DNA of 64,000 nt from Metallumcola ferriviriculae (GTDB lineage Bacteria; Bacillota; JADQBR01), in the NCBI RefSeq assembly GCF_035573695.1, contig NZ_CP121694.1, positions 472,501 to 536,500 on the forward strand, given 5' to 3'. Below, one piece after another: positions 41,196-51,013 of this stretch (within the stretch, counting starts at the first letter, position 1; every line of letters starts with the position of its first letter). A program made the translations under genes and the position numbers. The notes under the pieces are model-generated. The model searched no databases. It was not told the DNA's origin and saw only the letters and a list, made by a program, of their open reading frames with translations.

Positions 41196-42947
41196 ATGTG
41201 GCAGCTGATAATAGCTCTGGGACTGCGAATGAGCGTAGTGGCGACTTTAGCATTTATATTCACGAGGACAAGGTTGTCCAGGAAGCTTATTAAAAGACAA
41301 CTTACATGGAAGGATAAAGTACCCCTTATTCTAATTTTTGGCGGCATGGGAGTGTTGGGTACCTACAATGGTATCCAGATGGAAGGCGGTGCTATTGCCA
41401 ATTCCCGTGTGGTAGGAGTCATGACCGGGGGTCTGCTGGGGGGACCTGTAGTGGGAATAGCTGCTGGTCTAATTGCCGGTATTCACCGTTATTTTGCGGG
41501 CGGGTTTACTGCTCTGTCCTGTGCCCTGGCAACCGTCGTTGAAGGAGCTGTGGGCGGGCTGGTTTACCGTCATGTTGGCCTTGAAAAACTTAACTGGCAG
41601 GTTGCTCTTTGGGCTGGTTTTGCGGCGGAAATTGTTCAAATGATAATAATCTTGATAGTTGCTAAACCTTTTTCTATGGCCTTGGAACTAGTAAAAGTTA
41701 TCGGTATTCCAATGATTCTTGTAAATTCTGCCGGTGCCGCATTATTTATTATGATAATTCTTAGTATCTTTCAAGATCAGGAAAAAGCTGGTGCTGTACA
41801 AGCTCAAAAGTCTTTGGAAATTGCCGGTAAAACACTTTCGCACTTGCGGAAGGGCTTAAACATGGAGTCGGCTGCGAAGGTGGCAAGAATTATTTATGAT
41901 AATTGTGATTTTAAAGCGGTGGCCATAACTAATCAAGAGCAAATCCTTGCTCATATTGGTGCGGGAGGTGACCACCACCGCCCTGGCGCAACTAACTTTA
42001 CGGGTGCCACAAGAAAATGTTTAGCCGGTGGGCAAATTACATTAGCTAGAAGCAAAAAGGATATAAACTGCCAAAACTCTAATTGTCCCCTTGGCTCGGC
42101 GGTACTTGTTCCGCTTCGGCGTAAAGAGGCCATACTTGGAACTTTGAAATTATATCATGTTTCGGAGGGTTCCGTTAACACCATTGACCTTGAGTTTGCT
42201 AAGGGATTGGCACACCTGTTTTCCACCCAGTTGGAATTGGCAGCATTGGAAGAACAATCGAGGATGTTAGATAGTGTTAAACTAAAGGCCCTTCAGGCTC
42301 AGATTAACCCTCACTTCCTATTTAATGCGCTAAATACTATCGTTTCCCTGGTAAGGACAAAACCTGAAACAGCAAGGGAACTATTAATAGAATTAGGAGA
42401 TTTTTTCCGGAATAATTTAAAATATGGAGAGGATTTTGTATCATTGAAGCAGGAACTGCAGCATGTTCAGTCGTATCTGGCAATTGAAGTGGCCAGGTTT
42501 GGTGAAAAAATCCAGGTTCAATATGATATGGATGAAAGTTGCTTTGACAGGAGGTTTCCTGCCTTATTACTACAGCCATTGGTGGAAAATGCAGTTAAAC
42601 ATGGTATTCTTCCGCAAAAGGGTGGTGGTAAAATCATTATAACAGCTAAAGAGGACGATCAAGAGATGCAGGTATCTGTGGAAGACAACGGTGTCGGTAT
42701 GAATAGTAACACCATTAGTACACTATTTGAAAAGAAGTGTTCTTCAGCTTCCGGCATCGGCATCGGTATCGGTTTAACTAATGTAAATGAACGTTTAAAA
42801 AGTATATACGGAGTAGATTTTGCACTAATTATTAGAAGTTCACCCGGCGAGGGCACTGTTATGAGTTTTACTATACCATTTAAAACCATACGGGAGGTGG
42901 AAACGGATGTTGGAACCACCGGTGTTACGAGTGGTGTTGGTCGATGA
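41196..42947 (+). CDS. LytS/BtsS-type sensor histidine kinase
   Basis: The 583-residue kinase has the 5TMR-LYT membrane domain (about residues 1-190, with NGIQMEGGAIANSRVVGVM), a GAF domain (about 215-350), the His-kinase H-box AQINPHFLFNALNTI (about 365-380) and a HATPase domain (VENAVKHGI, DNGVGM). LytS-type kinases sense membrane state or, in the BtsS/YpdA branch, extracellular pyruvate. GTG 41187 lies in the ribosome-binding site GGTGAGG, so I start at ATG 41196. It overlaps the response-regulator gene and stands next to a cstA-type transporter, which suggests a substrate-sensing role. Confidence 0.85.
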   Translation: MWQLIIALGLRMSVVATLAFIFTRTRLSRKLIKRQLTWKDKVPLILIFGGMGVLGTYNGIQMEGGAIANSRVVGVMTGGLLGGPVVGIAAGLIAGIHRYFAGGFTALSCALATVVEGAVGGLVYRHVGLEKLNWQVALWAGFAAEIVQMIIILIVAKPFSMALELVKVIGIPMILVNSAGAALFIMIILSIFQDQEKAGAVQAQKSLEIAGKTLSHLRKGLNMESAAKVARIIYDNCDFKAVAITNQEQILAHIGAGGDHHRPGATNFTGATRKCLAGGQITLARSKKDINCQNSNCPLGSAVLVPLRRKEAILGTLKLYHVSEGSVNTIDLEFAKGLAHLFSTQLELAALEEQSRMLDSVKLKALQAQINPHFLFNALNTIVSLVRTKPETARELLIELGDFFRNNLKYGEDFVSLKQELQHVQSYLAIEVARFGEKIQVQYDMDESCFDRRFPALLLQPLVENAVKHGILPQKGGGKIIITAKEDDQEMQVSVEDNGVGMNSNTISTLFEKKCSSASGIGIGIGLTNVNERLKSIYGVDFALIIRSSPGEGTVMSFTIPFKTIREVETDVGTTGVTSGVGR

Positions 42948-43716
42948 CGAGGCTCCCGCTCGGGATGAAATTCAATATTTATTGGCTGAGTTACCGGATA
43001 TAATAATATGTGGGCAGGCGGATAATGGTAAATCAGCCTTGGATATTATTAGGGAAATTAAACCGGATGTTATATTTCTTGATATACAGATGTATGACTT
43101 AAATGGTTTTACAGTAGCTGAAATGCTGTTGCGAATGGAAAATCCCCCTTTAATTATTTTTATAACCGCCTATGAAGAGTACGCTGTACGTGCCTTTGAA
43201 GTTAATGCTATTGATTACGTTTTAAAGCCTTTTTCAAGAAAACGTCTTTATGATTCAGTTGACAAAGTACGAACCATTATTGCTAATAACGAGAAGGTAG
43301 ATTTTTTAAAACGGGTTACTTCTCTAATTGAAGCAAAAAGTAATTTATCAAAAGAAAATTTGCTAGTGCCCTCATGTAATAAATATTTCAAGTTTACTGT
43401 GGAAAGAGACGGGAAAATATTTCCCCTTGATACAGACGAAATATATTTTGCTTATGTGGAAAATAAAGAAACTAAATTAGTTACCCAAAAAGGCGAATTT
43501 TTTGTTAATCGCTCACTTCAGTCTTTAGAGGAAGAGTTTGCGGACAAAGGTTTTTTTCGTACACACAAAGCCTGCGTGGTAAATTTAGATCAGATTGATG
43601 AAATAATTCCCTGGTTTAACTGTACCTTTAAACTGGTAATGAAAGATACAAACAAGACAAAAGTACCGGTTAGCAGGACTTATGGTAAAGAACTAAAGAA
43701 GCTTTTTAATCTGTAG
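42907..43716 (+). CDS. LytT/BtsR-type response regulator (REC-LytTR)
   Basis: The 269-residue regulator has a receiver domain (acidic pocket VLVDDEAP, phospho-acceptor in VIFLDIQMYD, conserved Lys in YVLKPF) and a C-terminal LytTR DNA-binding domain (about 165-265, with FFRTHKACVVNLDQI). It starts at ATG 42907 within the kinase gene (41-base overlap) and is cotranscribed with it. It most likely activates the cstA-type gene downstream; two ACCAT motifs 13 bp apart upstream of that gene fit the spacing of LytTR operators. Confidence 0.9.
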   Translation: MLEPPVLRVVLVDDEAPARDEIQYLLAELPDIIICGQADNGKSALDIIREIKPDVIFLDIQMYDLNGFTVAEMLLRMENPPLIIFITAYEEYAVRAFEVNAIDYVLKPFSRKRLYDSVDKVRTIIANNEKVDFLKRVTSLIEAKSNLSKENLLVPSCNKYFKFTVERDGKIFPLDTDEIYFAYVENKETKLVTQKGEFFVNRSLQSLEEEFADKGFFRTHKACVVNLDQIDEIIPWFNCTFKLVMKDTNKTKVPVSRTYGKELKKLFNL

Positions 43717-43752
43717 GTTAGGCTGCCAAAAGTGCAGCTTAGCCCTTTTTTT
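43714..43752 (+). terminator. Rho-independent terminator of the two-component operon
   Basis: An 11-bp stem (43716-43726 with 43734-43744, some G-T pairs) and 7-base loop are followed by CTTTTTTT. Confidence 0.75.
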
Positions 43753-43881
43753 GTGTATTTTGGCGGCAATTGTTCCTGCTAAGGGCAAATTTTGTATATA
43801 ATTTTCTATAAATTCAGTTTATTCGGGAGAGTTCTTAGGAATAGTTGATACTTTTACTTTCTATTATGTTGAAGCAAAAAT

Positions 43882-43902
43882 ACCATTTGCCATAACCATA
43901 AT
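43882..43902 (+). promoter_or_regulatory. Candidate LytTR operator upstream of cstA
   Basis: ACCATTTG at 43882 and ACCATAAT at 43895 start 13 bp apart, the direct-repeat geometry known for BtsR-type sites. They lie about 130 bases upstream of the cstA-type start. Confidence 0.35.
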
Positions 43903-44013
43903 AGGGTTGACTCTGTTGAGTAATTGGCGGGGGGAGATATCATGTAAATATTAGATGTAATTATACTTTAATTGGTGGTTTATTAAGGGTTAATTTAGAA
44001 AGGAGGAACTATA

Positions 44014-45693
44014 TTGAACTCTCTTATTATTGCTGTACTGGCTTATGTAGGTTTTATCATTGCTTACCGCACATATGGTACGTATTTAAGCAAACGCATT
44101 TTCAATCTAGATCCAAATAGGCAGACTCCGGCCCACGAGTTTGAAGACGGTATGGACTTTGTACCCACCAAAAAGGAAATCTTATTTGGTCATCATTTTA
44201 CTAGTATTGCCGGGGCTGCGCCCATTGTCGGGCCGGCTATTGCCGTAATGTGGGGGTGGGTGCCGGCGCTATTATGGGTTGTCTTTGGTTCAATTTTTAT
44301 GGGTGCAGTGCATGATTTTGGTGCATTGGTATTATCAGCCAGACACCAGGGACGATCAGTCAGCGATATTACAAAAGATTTAATCGGCCCTCGGGCCAGA
44401 ACGCTCTTCTTACTGCTTACAATGTTTGCCCTTTTGATAGTTATTGCGGTATTTGGATTGGTAATCGCTGTTCTCTTTACTTCTTATCCTCAGAGTGTAC
44501 TGCCTATCTGGTTTGAGATACCAATTGCCATTGCTGTAGGCTATTATCTTTATAAGAAGTCGGGTAACAGCACTTTGGCCGGATTGGTGGCTGTTGTCTT
44601 AATGTACGTATTTGTGATTATTGGGGTATATTTTCCCATCGAAATACCGGCATTTATTGGCGGAAATATTATTTATACTTGGGTAGTTATCTTATTAATA
44701 TACGCATATATCGCTTCAACCCTGCCGGTGTGGGTGCTGCTTCAACCCCGCGATTATATCAATTCCCACCAATTATATGTCGGTTTGGGATTGATGTTCT
44801 TAGGACTGGTGGTCAGTCACCCGCCAATTGTGGCACCTGCAGTTAATATGAATGTGGCCGACGGGCCGGCATTTTTACCATTTTTATTCATCACCATCGC
44901 CTGCGGGGCCCTGTCCGGATTTCACAGCATGGCGGCATCAGGTACCACGGTTAAGCAGCTAGACAACGAAACCGATGCCAAAGCTATTGGTTATGGTGCT
45001 ATGCTGATGGAAGGTGCCCTGGCTGTTATGGCTATTTTGGCAGCGACTGCCGGGTTTAAGTCGTTGGAGGCCTGGAATGGGCATTATGCCAGTTGGGCAG
45101 CTGCCTCCGGTCTTGGGGCAAAGGTAGGTGCTTTTGTGGAAGGTGGAGCAACTTTCGTAAACGGGTTGGGTATCCCCTTGGATATCGCCACGGGCGTTCT
45201 AGCGGTGCTGGTAGTCAGCTTTGCCTCTACCACCCTGGATTCTGCCACCAGAATTCAGCGGTATATTATTGCCGAGTTGGCGGAAGACCTCAATATTAAG
45301 GTATTTACTAAGAGGCACCCGGCCACACTGTTGGCGGTAGTAAGCGCCTTTATTCTTGCTTCCATTAACGGTGGTAAAGGAGGCTTAATCCTGTGGCCGT
45401 TATTTGGTGCTACCAACCAGTTAATGGCGGGCTTGGCTTTATTGGTAGTTACCGTATGGCTGCTGAAATTGAAAAAGCCCACGGCAATCGCCATGGTGCC
45501 CATGATATTTATTATCTTTATGACATCCTGGGCCATGCTCATCAATGTACGTAATTTCATTGCCAGCGGAAATACGCTGCTGTTGGTGCTCAGTGTATTG
45601 ATGATAGCTTTGGAGATTTGGGTAATTATTGAGGCGATTTTTGTCTATAGCAGTACTAAGAAAACAATAATGGATGAAAATATTAAGGCTTAG
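44014..45693 (+). CDS. cstA: CstA-family carbon starvation transporter
   Basis: A 559-residue protein with about 15 membrane helices and the CstA signatures HHFTSIAGAAPIVGPAIAV and FHSMAASGTTVKQLDNE. CstA/BtsT family members take up pyruvate (BtsT) or peptides. The LytS/LytT-type regulators directly upstream mirror the BtsSR-BtsT arrangement of enterobacteria, so pyruvate uptake is the best guess. It starts at TTG 44014 behind AAAGGAGG and is followed by a terminator. Confidence 0.9.
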   Translation: MNSLIIAVLAYVGFIIAYRTYGTYLSKRIFNLDPNRQTPAHEFEDGMDFVPTKKEILFGHHFTSIAGAAPIVGPAIAVMWGWVPALLWVVFGSIFMGAVHDFGALVLSARHQGRSVSDITKDLIGPRARTLFLLLTMFALLIVIAVFGLVIAVLFTSYPQSVLPIWFEIPIAIAVGYYLYKKSGNSTLAGLVAVVLMYVFVIIGVYFPIEIPAFIGGNIIYTWVVILLIYAYIASTLPVWVLLQPRDYINSHQLYVGLGLMFLGLVVSHPPIVAPAVNMNVADGPAFLPFLFITIACGALSGFHSMAASGTTVKQLDNETDAKAIGYGAMLMEGALAVMAILAATAGFKSLEAWNGHYASWAAASGLGAKVGAFVEGGATFVNGLGIPLDIATGVLAVLVVSFASTTLDSATRIQRYIIAELAEDLNIKVFTKRHPATLLAVVSAFILASINGGKGGLILWPLFGATNQLMAGLALLVVTVWLLKLKKPTAIAMVPMIFIIFMTSWAMLINVRNFIASGNTLLLVLSVLMIALEIWVIIEAIFVYSSTKKTIMDENIKA

Positions 45694-45734
45694 AAAAACT
45701 TGGCAGGTGAAAAACTAAAATAAAATAGTGTAAC

Positions 45735-45769
45735 AAAAGGGCACTCCTGTTCAGCAGGGGTGCCCTTTT
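45735..45769 (+). terminator. Rho-independent terminator of cstA
   Basis: AAAAGGGCACTCCTG (45735-45749) pairs with CAGGGGTGCCCTTTT (45755-45769) over 15 positions with one G-T pair. Confidence 0.85.
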
Positions 45770-45834
45770 GAGGTGCTAAAAACAAGTAGCCAGTGCAGCC
45801 GGAGAGATACTTAAATTTAAGTTGATCAGACCTA

Positions 45835-45862
45835 TTGTAAAGTATAAACAGTATGATACAAT
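45835..45862 (+). promoter_or_regulatory. Possible promoter of the hydrogenase operon
   Basis: TTGTAA (45835-45840) and TACAAT (45857-45862) are 16 bp apart, about 70 bases before the first hydrogenase gene. Confidence 0.45.
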
Positions 45863-45929
45863 AGCTAGTATGCTTTAATTCAAATATGTAAAACTTTTAA
45901 TATTTGCAATTACTAAAGGGAGGCTTCTT

Positions 45930-47948
45930 GTGGTGGAGTCAGCACAGATGATGTTAATTGCTATAAGTGTTTTTGGAATTGGTGCCTTTAGCGGTTTATT
46001 ACTGGGTAGAAAAAGTAGGCTTAATAAAGAACTGCCTCTAATAATGGCGGGACTGGGCAGTGGTTTTTTTTTGGTTTTAGCTTTGGAAAATTTACTGCTA
46101 GGAGTACAGGTGGAGTTACTACTGCCAACAGGACTTCCTTTCGGATCTTTTAGTTTAGTAATTGATAAACTAGCAGCTTTTTTTGTACTCTTGACCTCGA
46201 TAATGGGTTTATTGGTTAGCCTCTTTTCTTGGGGGTATATGGAGGGGTTACGTGAAAAACATAATTTAGGTTACATAGGTTTTTTGTATAATTTATTTCT
46301 TTTATCTATGTTTTTGGTGGTTACTGTGGCTAATGGTTTTTGGTTTTTAGTGGTTTGGGAGGTCATGTCGGTAACATCTTTGCTGCTGGTGTTGGTTGAA
46401 CACCAGCTTAAGGAAGTGCGCCAAGCGGGTTTTATCTATGGAGTAATGACTCATTTTGGTACAGCCTTTATCATTGCCGCTTTTATGATTCTCTTTATCC
46501 AGGCAGGAACCTTTGACTTTTCAGGCTTTAAAGCGATTAGCCAGAATATTGACCTGCGATTAGCCGGAATGGTCTTTATGGCTAGTACAATTGGCTTTAG
46601 TACAAAAGCTGGTGTAATCCCTCTGCATGTCTGGCTGCCCCGGGCCCATCCGGCTGCACCCAGTAATATTTCAGCTTTAATGTCCGGAGTCATGGTTAAA
46701 ACGGCTATCTATGGGATGCTGCGATTTTACTTTGACCTGTTACCTAGTGGCCCGCCTTGGTGGGGAATAAGCTTGATCTCTATAGGGGTTGTTTCAGCTC
46801 TGTTAGGAGTAATTTATACAGTTGTCCAACAGGATATTAAAAAACTTTTGGCCTACAGTACGGTGGAGAATATGGGGATATTATTTACCGGAATTGGACT
46901 AGCCCTTGTTTTTAGGGCCCAGGGGCTGCCAAGTTGGGCAGCTTTTGCCATGATAGCAGTTCTTTATCATGCCATAAATCACGCTGTTTTTAAAGGACTG
47001 CTTTTTATGGGTGCAGGTTCTGTTTTACATGTCACCCATACTAAGGATATGGAAAAGCTGGGTGGCTTAATTCATAAGATGCCTTATACATCGTTTTTCA
47101 TGTTGATAGGGGTAATGGCAGTAATGGCGCTGCCGCCTCTCAATGGTTTCATGGGTGAGTGGTTGCTCTTCCAAGCTTTACTAGGGTTAAGCTGGAATCA
47201 GCTAGGTACCATTAGTTATGTCGGTGGCCCAATTTTAATCACAATTATTGCTTTGACTGGGGGGTTGGTTTTGGCCAGCTTTGTAAGGATGTATGGCATT
47301 ACCTTTCTGGCGTTACCGCGAAGTTCCCAGGCGCAAGATGCTGTTGAAGTACCCGGAACTATGAGTTCAAGTATGGGGGTTTGCGCAGCACTGTGCATAT
47401 TGCTAGGAATATTTCCTGGTGTAGTAGTGAGTATACTATCGGGAATTAGTTTAGCTTTAATCGGAGACCAAAAGGTGACTTCAGGAGACTTACTTGAACA
47501 GTTGACCATGACCACCGGGCAGATTTATCCACTTATAATATGGACTTCACTCATTTTGCTTGTTCCGGTCATCGTAATGGTCACTAGATTGCTTGGCGGT
47601 AAAACAACCAGGCGCAGAGCGGAGACTTGGTCTGGCGGAGTTTCAGCAAATCACTATATGGAATATACAGGTGCTGCTTTTGCCGAACCCCTCAGGATAA
47701 TTTTTGCGCGGGTGTTACAACCCCATCGAGAGGTTTTGCCTAATGCTGATCAGGCACCCTATTTTTCCAGCGGTCTATGTTACCGGGAAAAAGTAGTTTC
47801 AGTCGTTGAAATTTACTTATACCGTCCTGTGATGAGTATTTTCTATCAAACATGTAAATATGTACAGTGGATGCAAACAGGTAATCTTCATACTTATTTG
47901 ACTTATATGTTTATTACTCTTGTATTAGTTTTGTTGTTTACCAGATAG
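45930..47948 (+). CDS. hyfB: Hydrogenase-4 component B-like (HyfB), proton-pumping antiporter subunit
   Basis: HyfB/HycC is the large Mrp/NuoL-like subunit that couples hydrogenase activity to ion translocation. The 672-residue protein has about 14-16 membrane helices and the proton_antipo_M signatures (PLHVWLPRAHPAAPSNISALMSG, LLAYSTVENMG, and a conserved Lys/His-bearing helix with FKGLLFMGAGSV). It starts at GTG 45930 behind GGGAGG and is the first gene of the operon. The operon continues without promoter-sized gaps to 53102. Confidence 0.9.
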   Translation: MVESAQMMLIAISVFGIGAFSGLLLGRKSRLNKELPLIMAGLGSGFFLVLALENLLLGVQVELLLPTGLPFGSFSLVIDKLAAFFVLLTSIMGLLVSLFSWGYMEGLREKHNLGYIGFLYNLFLLSMFLVVTVANGFWFLVVWEVMSVTSLLLVLVEHQLKEVRQAGFIYGVMTHFGTAFIIAAFMILFIQAGTFDFSGFKAISQNIDLRLAGMVFMASTIGFSTKAGVIPLHVWLPRAHPAAPSNISALMSGVMVKTAIYGMLRFYFDLLPSGPPWWGISLISIGVVSALLGVIYTVVQQDIKKLLAYSTVENMGILFTGIGLALVFRAQGLPSWAAFAMIAVLYHAINHAVFKGLLFMGAGSVLHVTHTKDMEKLGGLIHKMPYTSFFMLIGVMAVMALPPLNGFMGEWLLFQALLGLSWNQLGTISYVGGPILITIIALTGGLVLASFVRMYGITFLALPRSSQAQDAVEVPGTMSSSMGVCAALCILLGIFPGVVVSILSGISLALIGDQKVTSGDLLEQLTMTTGQIYPLIIWTSLILLVPVIVMVTRLLGGKTTRRRAETWSGGVSANHYMEYTGAAFAEPLRIIFARVLQPHREVLPNADQAPYFSSGLCYREKVVSVVEIYLYRPVMSIFYQTCKYVQWMQTGNLHTYLTYMFITLVLVLLFTR

Positions 47949-47961
47949 GAGGATGTAGCTG

Positions 47962-48903
47962 ATGAATATAGTATTGACTGCGGTTTTGCAGGTTATCTTA
48001 TTGGTGGTTTTAGCCCCTTTGGTTACAGGTGTTATAAAAAAAATCAAGGCACATTTGCAATGCCGTATGGGAGCAGGAATTTTTCAGGTTTACTATGATA
48101 TTGGCAAACACATGAAAAAGGAAACGGTTATTGCTAACTCTGCTTCATGGATCTACATTGTTTCGCCCTACCTCGTCTTTTCCGCTTTAATTACTGCTGC
48201 TATGCTGCTACCGGTAATTGCAAAGGCACCTTTAAGTTTTACCGGGAATATATTTGTTCTAATCTACTTACTAGCTTTAGGGCGTCTAATGATGACTCTG
48301 GCTGCCTTAGAAAGTGGCAGTGCCTTTGGCGGCATGGCTAGCAGCCGTGAAGTATCTTTATCAGCTTTAATTGAACCCAGCTTAGTATTGGCATCAATTA
48401 GTTTGGCAATTAGTGGCGGTTCTACAAATCTTAGTACTATTATGGCCAATTTATCTGATCAGGGAGCAGGCCTACTAAACCCGGCGCATTTTTTGTCCGC
48501 TGCAGCACTATTAATAGTAGTGTTTGCCGAAATAGGTAGAATTCCTGTAGACAACCCGGACACCCATTTAGAGTTGACCATGATTCATGAAGGGATGCTG
48601 TTGGAGTATTCAGGTAAGGAACTGGCGCTGTTGATCTGGGCTGCCGCTGTAAAACAATTAATAATGCTCACTTTATTCTCTAATCTGTTTTTTCCATGGG
48701 GAATGGCTACTGGCTGGGGATGGGCACAGATTCCAATAGCAGTAATACTATATCTATTAAAAATTTTGGTTTTATCGGTACTTCTAGCCTTAATTGAAAG
48801 TGGTTATGCCAAAATGCGGCTTTTTAAAGTACCGGGCTTGTTGGCAACCAGTTTAGTACTGGCTTTTTTAGCAATAGTATCTCAGCTGATTTTAAGGGGG
48901 TAA
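47962..48903 (+). CDS. hyfC: Hydrogenase-4 component C-like (HyfC/HycD), NuoH-like
   Basis: A 313-residue membrane protein with about eight helices. The conserved loops CRMGAGIFQVYYDIGKHMKKE and EIGRIPVDNPDTHLELTMIHEG are those of HycD/HyfC/NuoH, which anchors the hydrogenase arm to the membrane and links it to ion pumping. It follows hyfB by 13 bases, with GGAGG before its ATG, and precedes hyfE by four. Confidence 0.92.
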   Translation: MNIVLTAVLQVILLVVLAPLVTGVIKKIKAHLQCRMGAGIFQVYYDIGKHMKKETVIANSASWIYIVSPYLVFSALITAAMLLPVIAKAPLSFTGNIFVLIYLLALGRLMMTLAALESGSAFGGMASSREVSLSALIEPSLVLASISLAISGGSTNLSTIMANLSDQGAGLLNPAHFLSAAALLIVVFAEIGRIPVDNPDTHLELTMIHEGMLLEYSGKELALLIWAAAVKQLIMLTLFSNLFFPWGMATGWGWAQIPIAVILYLLKILVLSVLLALIESGYAKMRLFKVPGLLATSLVLAFLAIVSQLILRG

Positions 48904-48907
48904 GCAA

Positions 48908-49540
48908 ATGAATGTCCTATTTTCGCTAATTGTAATTAGCGCTTTTTTGATGGTGGCAGGTAAGCGCATCGATTACGCCATCTGGCTGATGTCACTCCAA
49001 GGGTTTTTATTGGCACTAATCGGCACTGTTTTAGGTTTACAAGCAGGAAATGGCTATTTATATGCTAGCGCTTTTTTGTTGTTGATTGTGAAAGGAATAT
49101 TAGTTCCCGCGGCCTTGTTTTACATTGTGAGAAAGATCCAGATTCGCAGGGAGATAGACTTGGTTTTTAGCCCCAATGTTCTATTTTTACTAGCGGCTGG
49201 ATTGGTATTATTGTCATACTGGGTAGTATCGCCGCAAATTTTGCCCAGCGGTCTAGCAGCCAAGAGCGGGTTGCCGGTGGCCCTATCATTGTTGTTAATC
49301 GGCCTTTTAATTATGATTACCCGGAAAGTGGCTCTCAGTCAGTTAATAGGACTACTGATTATGGAAAACGGTTTATCGATGGCGGCAATGGCTGTCAGTC
49401 ATGGGATGCCATTGATGGTGGAATTGGGAATATTTTTTGATTTGCTTGTTGCGGTTTTAATTATGGGGCTATTTCTTTTTCGTATCGATAAGACATTTGG
49501 CAGCATTAATACTGATAAATTGAAAAGCTTGAAGGGATGA
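48908..49540 (+). CDS. hyfE: Hydrogenase-4 component E-like (HyfE)
   Basis: A 210-residue membrane protein with about six to seven helices, the usual length of HyfE. It is related to NuoK/MrpC-type small subunits, with a Glu-containing helix (IMENGLSMAAM) near residues 156-166. It starts at ATG 48908 after AAGGGGG and its end overlaps the hyfF start by four bases (ATGA). It is a structural part of the membrane arm. Confidence 0.88.
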   Translation: MNVLFSLIVISAFLMVAGKRIDYAIWLMSLQGFLLALIGTVLGLQAGNGYLYASAFLLLIVKGILVPAALFYIVRKIQIRREIDLVFSPNVLFLLAAGLVLLSYWVVSPQILPSGLAAKSGLPVALSLLLIGLLIMITRKVALSQLIGLLIMENGLSMAAMAVSHGMPLMVELGIFFDLLVAVLIMGLFLFRIDKTFGSINTDKLKSLKG

Positions 49541-51012
49541 GGCAGATGGTCATTTTAACATTATTTGCTCCTTTGGTTACGGCCATCAGCGGTTATTTGA
49601 TAGGTAAGCCGGCATTGCGGAATTGGGTTACCGGCATAGGGGCATTGACCACTTTCGTCTCCAGCTTAATATTGACTTGGCAAGTACTAACTGGGGAAGC
49701 GTTAACGGCAATGGACAGTTGGCTATATATTGATGCCTTTAGTGCATATTTGTTGGTTATTATTGGTTTAATTGGGCTAATAGCCACCCTTTACTCAATC
49801 GACTATATGCAACATGAGGTTGAAATAGGGATGATTGGAGTATCCCAATTAGCTACCTATTACTTATTGTTCAACATTTTCATCTTTACAATGGTTCTGA
49901 CTGTGATGGCTAATAACCTGGGACTGTTATGGATAGCTATCGAGGCTACTACGTTAGCCTCAGCAATGCTAGTAGGTTTTTACAAGCAGAAAGGTTCTTT
50001 GGAGGCAGCCTGGAAATATATTATTCTATGTACGGTCGGAATTGCTTTTGCACTATTGGGAGTTATCTTAACTTACTATGCCGCAAGTCAAATTGAGAGT
50101 GAAAGTGTACGCAGTTTACAATGGACTTTTTTAATGGCCAACAAGCAACAGTTAGATCCCCAGGTACTCAAACTGGCTTTTGTCTTTATTCTAATTGGAT
50201 TTGGCACAAAGGCCGGACTAGCACCTTTACACCATTGGCTGCCGGATGCCCATAGTCAGGCCCCTTCTCCTGTCAGTGCGGTCTTGTCGGGAGTCCTTTT
50301 AAACTGTGCACTCTATGGTGTAATTAGGTATCACCTACTATTATCCCAAATAGTAGGCAGTCAATTTTCGGGGAATTTACTGCTGATTTTTGGTCTTATC
50401 TCGATGGCCATTGCGGTACCTTTTATTTCACTCCAACATGATCTCAAAAGGTTATTAGCTTATTCTAGCGTTGAACATATGGGTATCATTGCGGCTGGGA
50501 TTGGTTTGGGTGGAAAATTGGCCTTGTACGGGGCTAGTTTGCACTTCTTAAACCATGCCGTAGCTAAATCCCTGTTATTTTTTTCGGCAGGCTCAGTCAC
50601 TCAACATTATGGTACGCGGCAAATGGCTCGTATCAGAGGAGCCATAACAGCTTTGCCTTTTTCAGGGGTGTTGCTGTTGCTTGGAAGTTTAGCAATTACC
50701 GGGGTTCCTCCATTCAGTATTTTTGTCAGTGAGTTTAGTATTATTACTGGTGGTTTTGCTCAAGGCAAATATCTTGCCAGTGGTTTATTTTTGCTTTTTA
50801 TAGCTTTGGTGTTCGCCGGTTTTATGTATCACATTTTGCAAATGGTCTTGGGTTTAAAACCTGATAGAGTAAAGGTGAGGCGAGAAAGTTGGTTGACTGT
50901 GACGGCTATGGGAATTCCTATAGTATTAATCGTGGTATTGGGGTTATATATTCCGTCCTTGCTTGACAATATGTTGAGTGAAGTTCTGGTAATATTAGGG
51001 GGAGGCAGATAA
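49537..51012 (+). CDS. hyfF: Hydrogenase-4 component F-like (HyfF), second antiporter subunit
   Basis: A 491-residue proton_antipo_M protein with about 14 helices. Motifs include GTKAGLAPLHHWLPDAHSQAPSPVSAVLSG (split here for brevity at APL), LLAYSSVEHMG and the LNHAVAKSLLFF helix. With HyfB it forms the ion-pumping pair. It overlaps hyfE by ATGA and ends one base before the large-subunit gene, so the operon is tightly coupled. Confidence 0.9.
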   Translation: MRQMVILTLFAPLVTAISGYLIGKPALRNWVTGIGALTTFVSSLILTWQVLTGEALTAMDSWLYIDAFSAYLLVIIGLIGLIATLYSIDYMQHEVEIGMIGVSQLATYYLLFNIFIFTMVLTVMANNLGLLWIAIEATTLASAMLVGFYKQKGSLEAAWKYIILCTVGIAFALLGVILTYYAASQIESESVRSLQWTFLMANKQQLDPQVLKLAFVFILIGFGTKAGLAPLHHWLPDAHSQAPSPVSAVLSGVLLNCALYGVIRYHLLLSQIVGSQFSGNLLLIFGLISMAIAVPFISLQHDLKRLLAYSSVEHMGIIAAGIGLGGKLALYGASLHFLNHAVAKSLLFFSAGSVTQHYGTRQMARIRGAITALPFSGVLLLLGSLAITGVPPFSIFVSEFSIITGGFAQGKYLASGLFLLFIALVFAGFMYHILQMVLGLKPDRVKVRRESWLTVTAMGIPIVLIVVLGLYIPSLLDNMLSEVLVILGGGR

Positions 51013-51013
51013 A

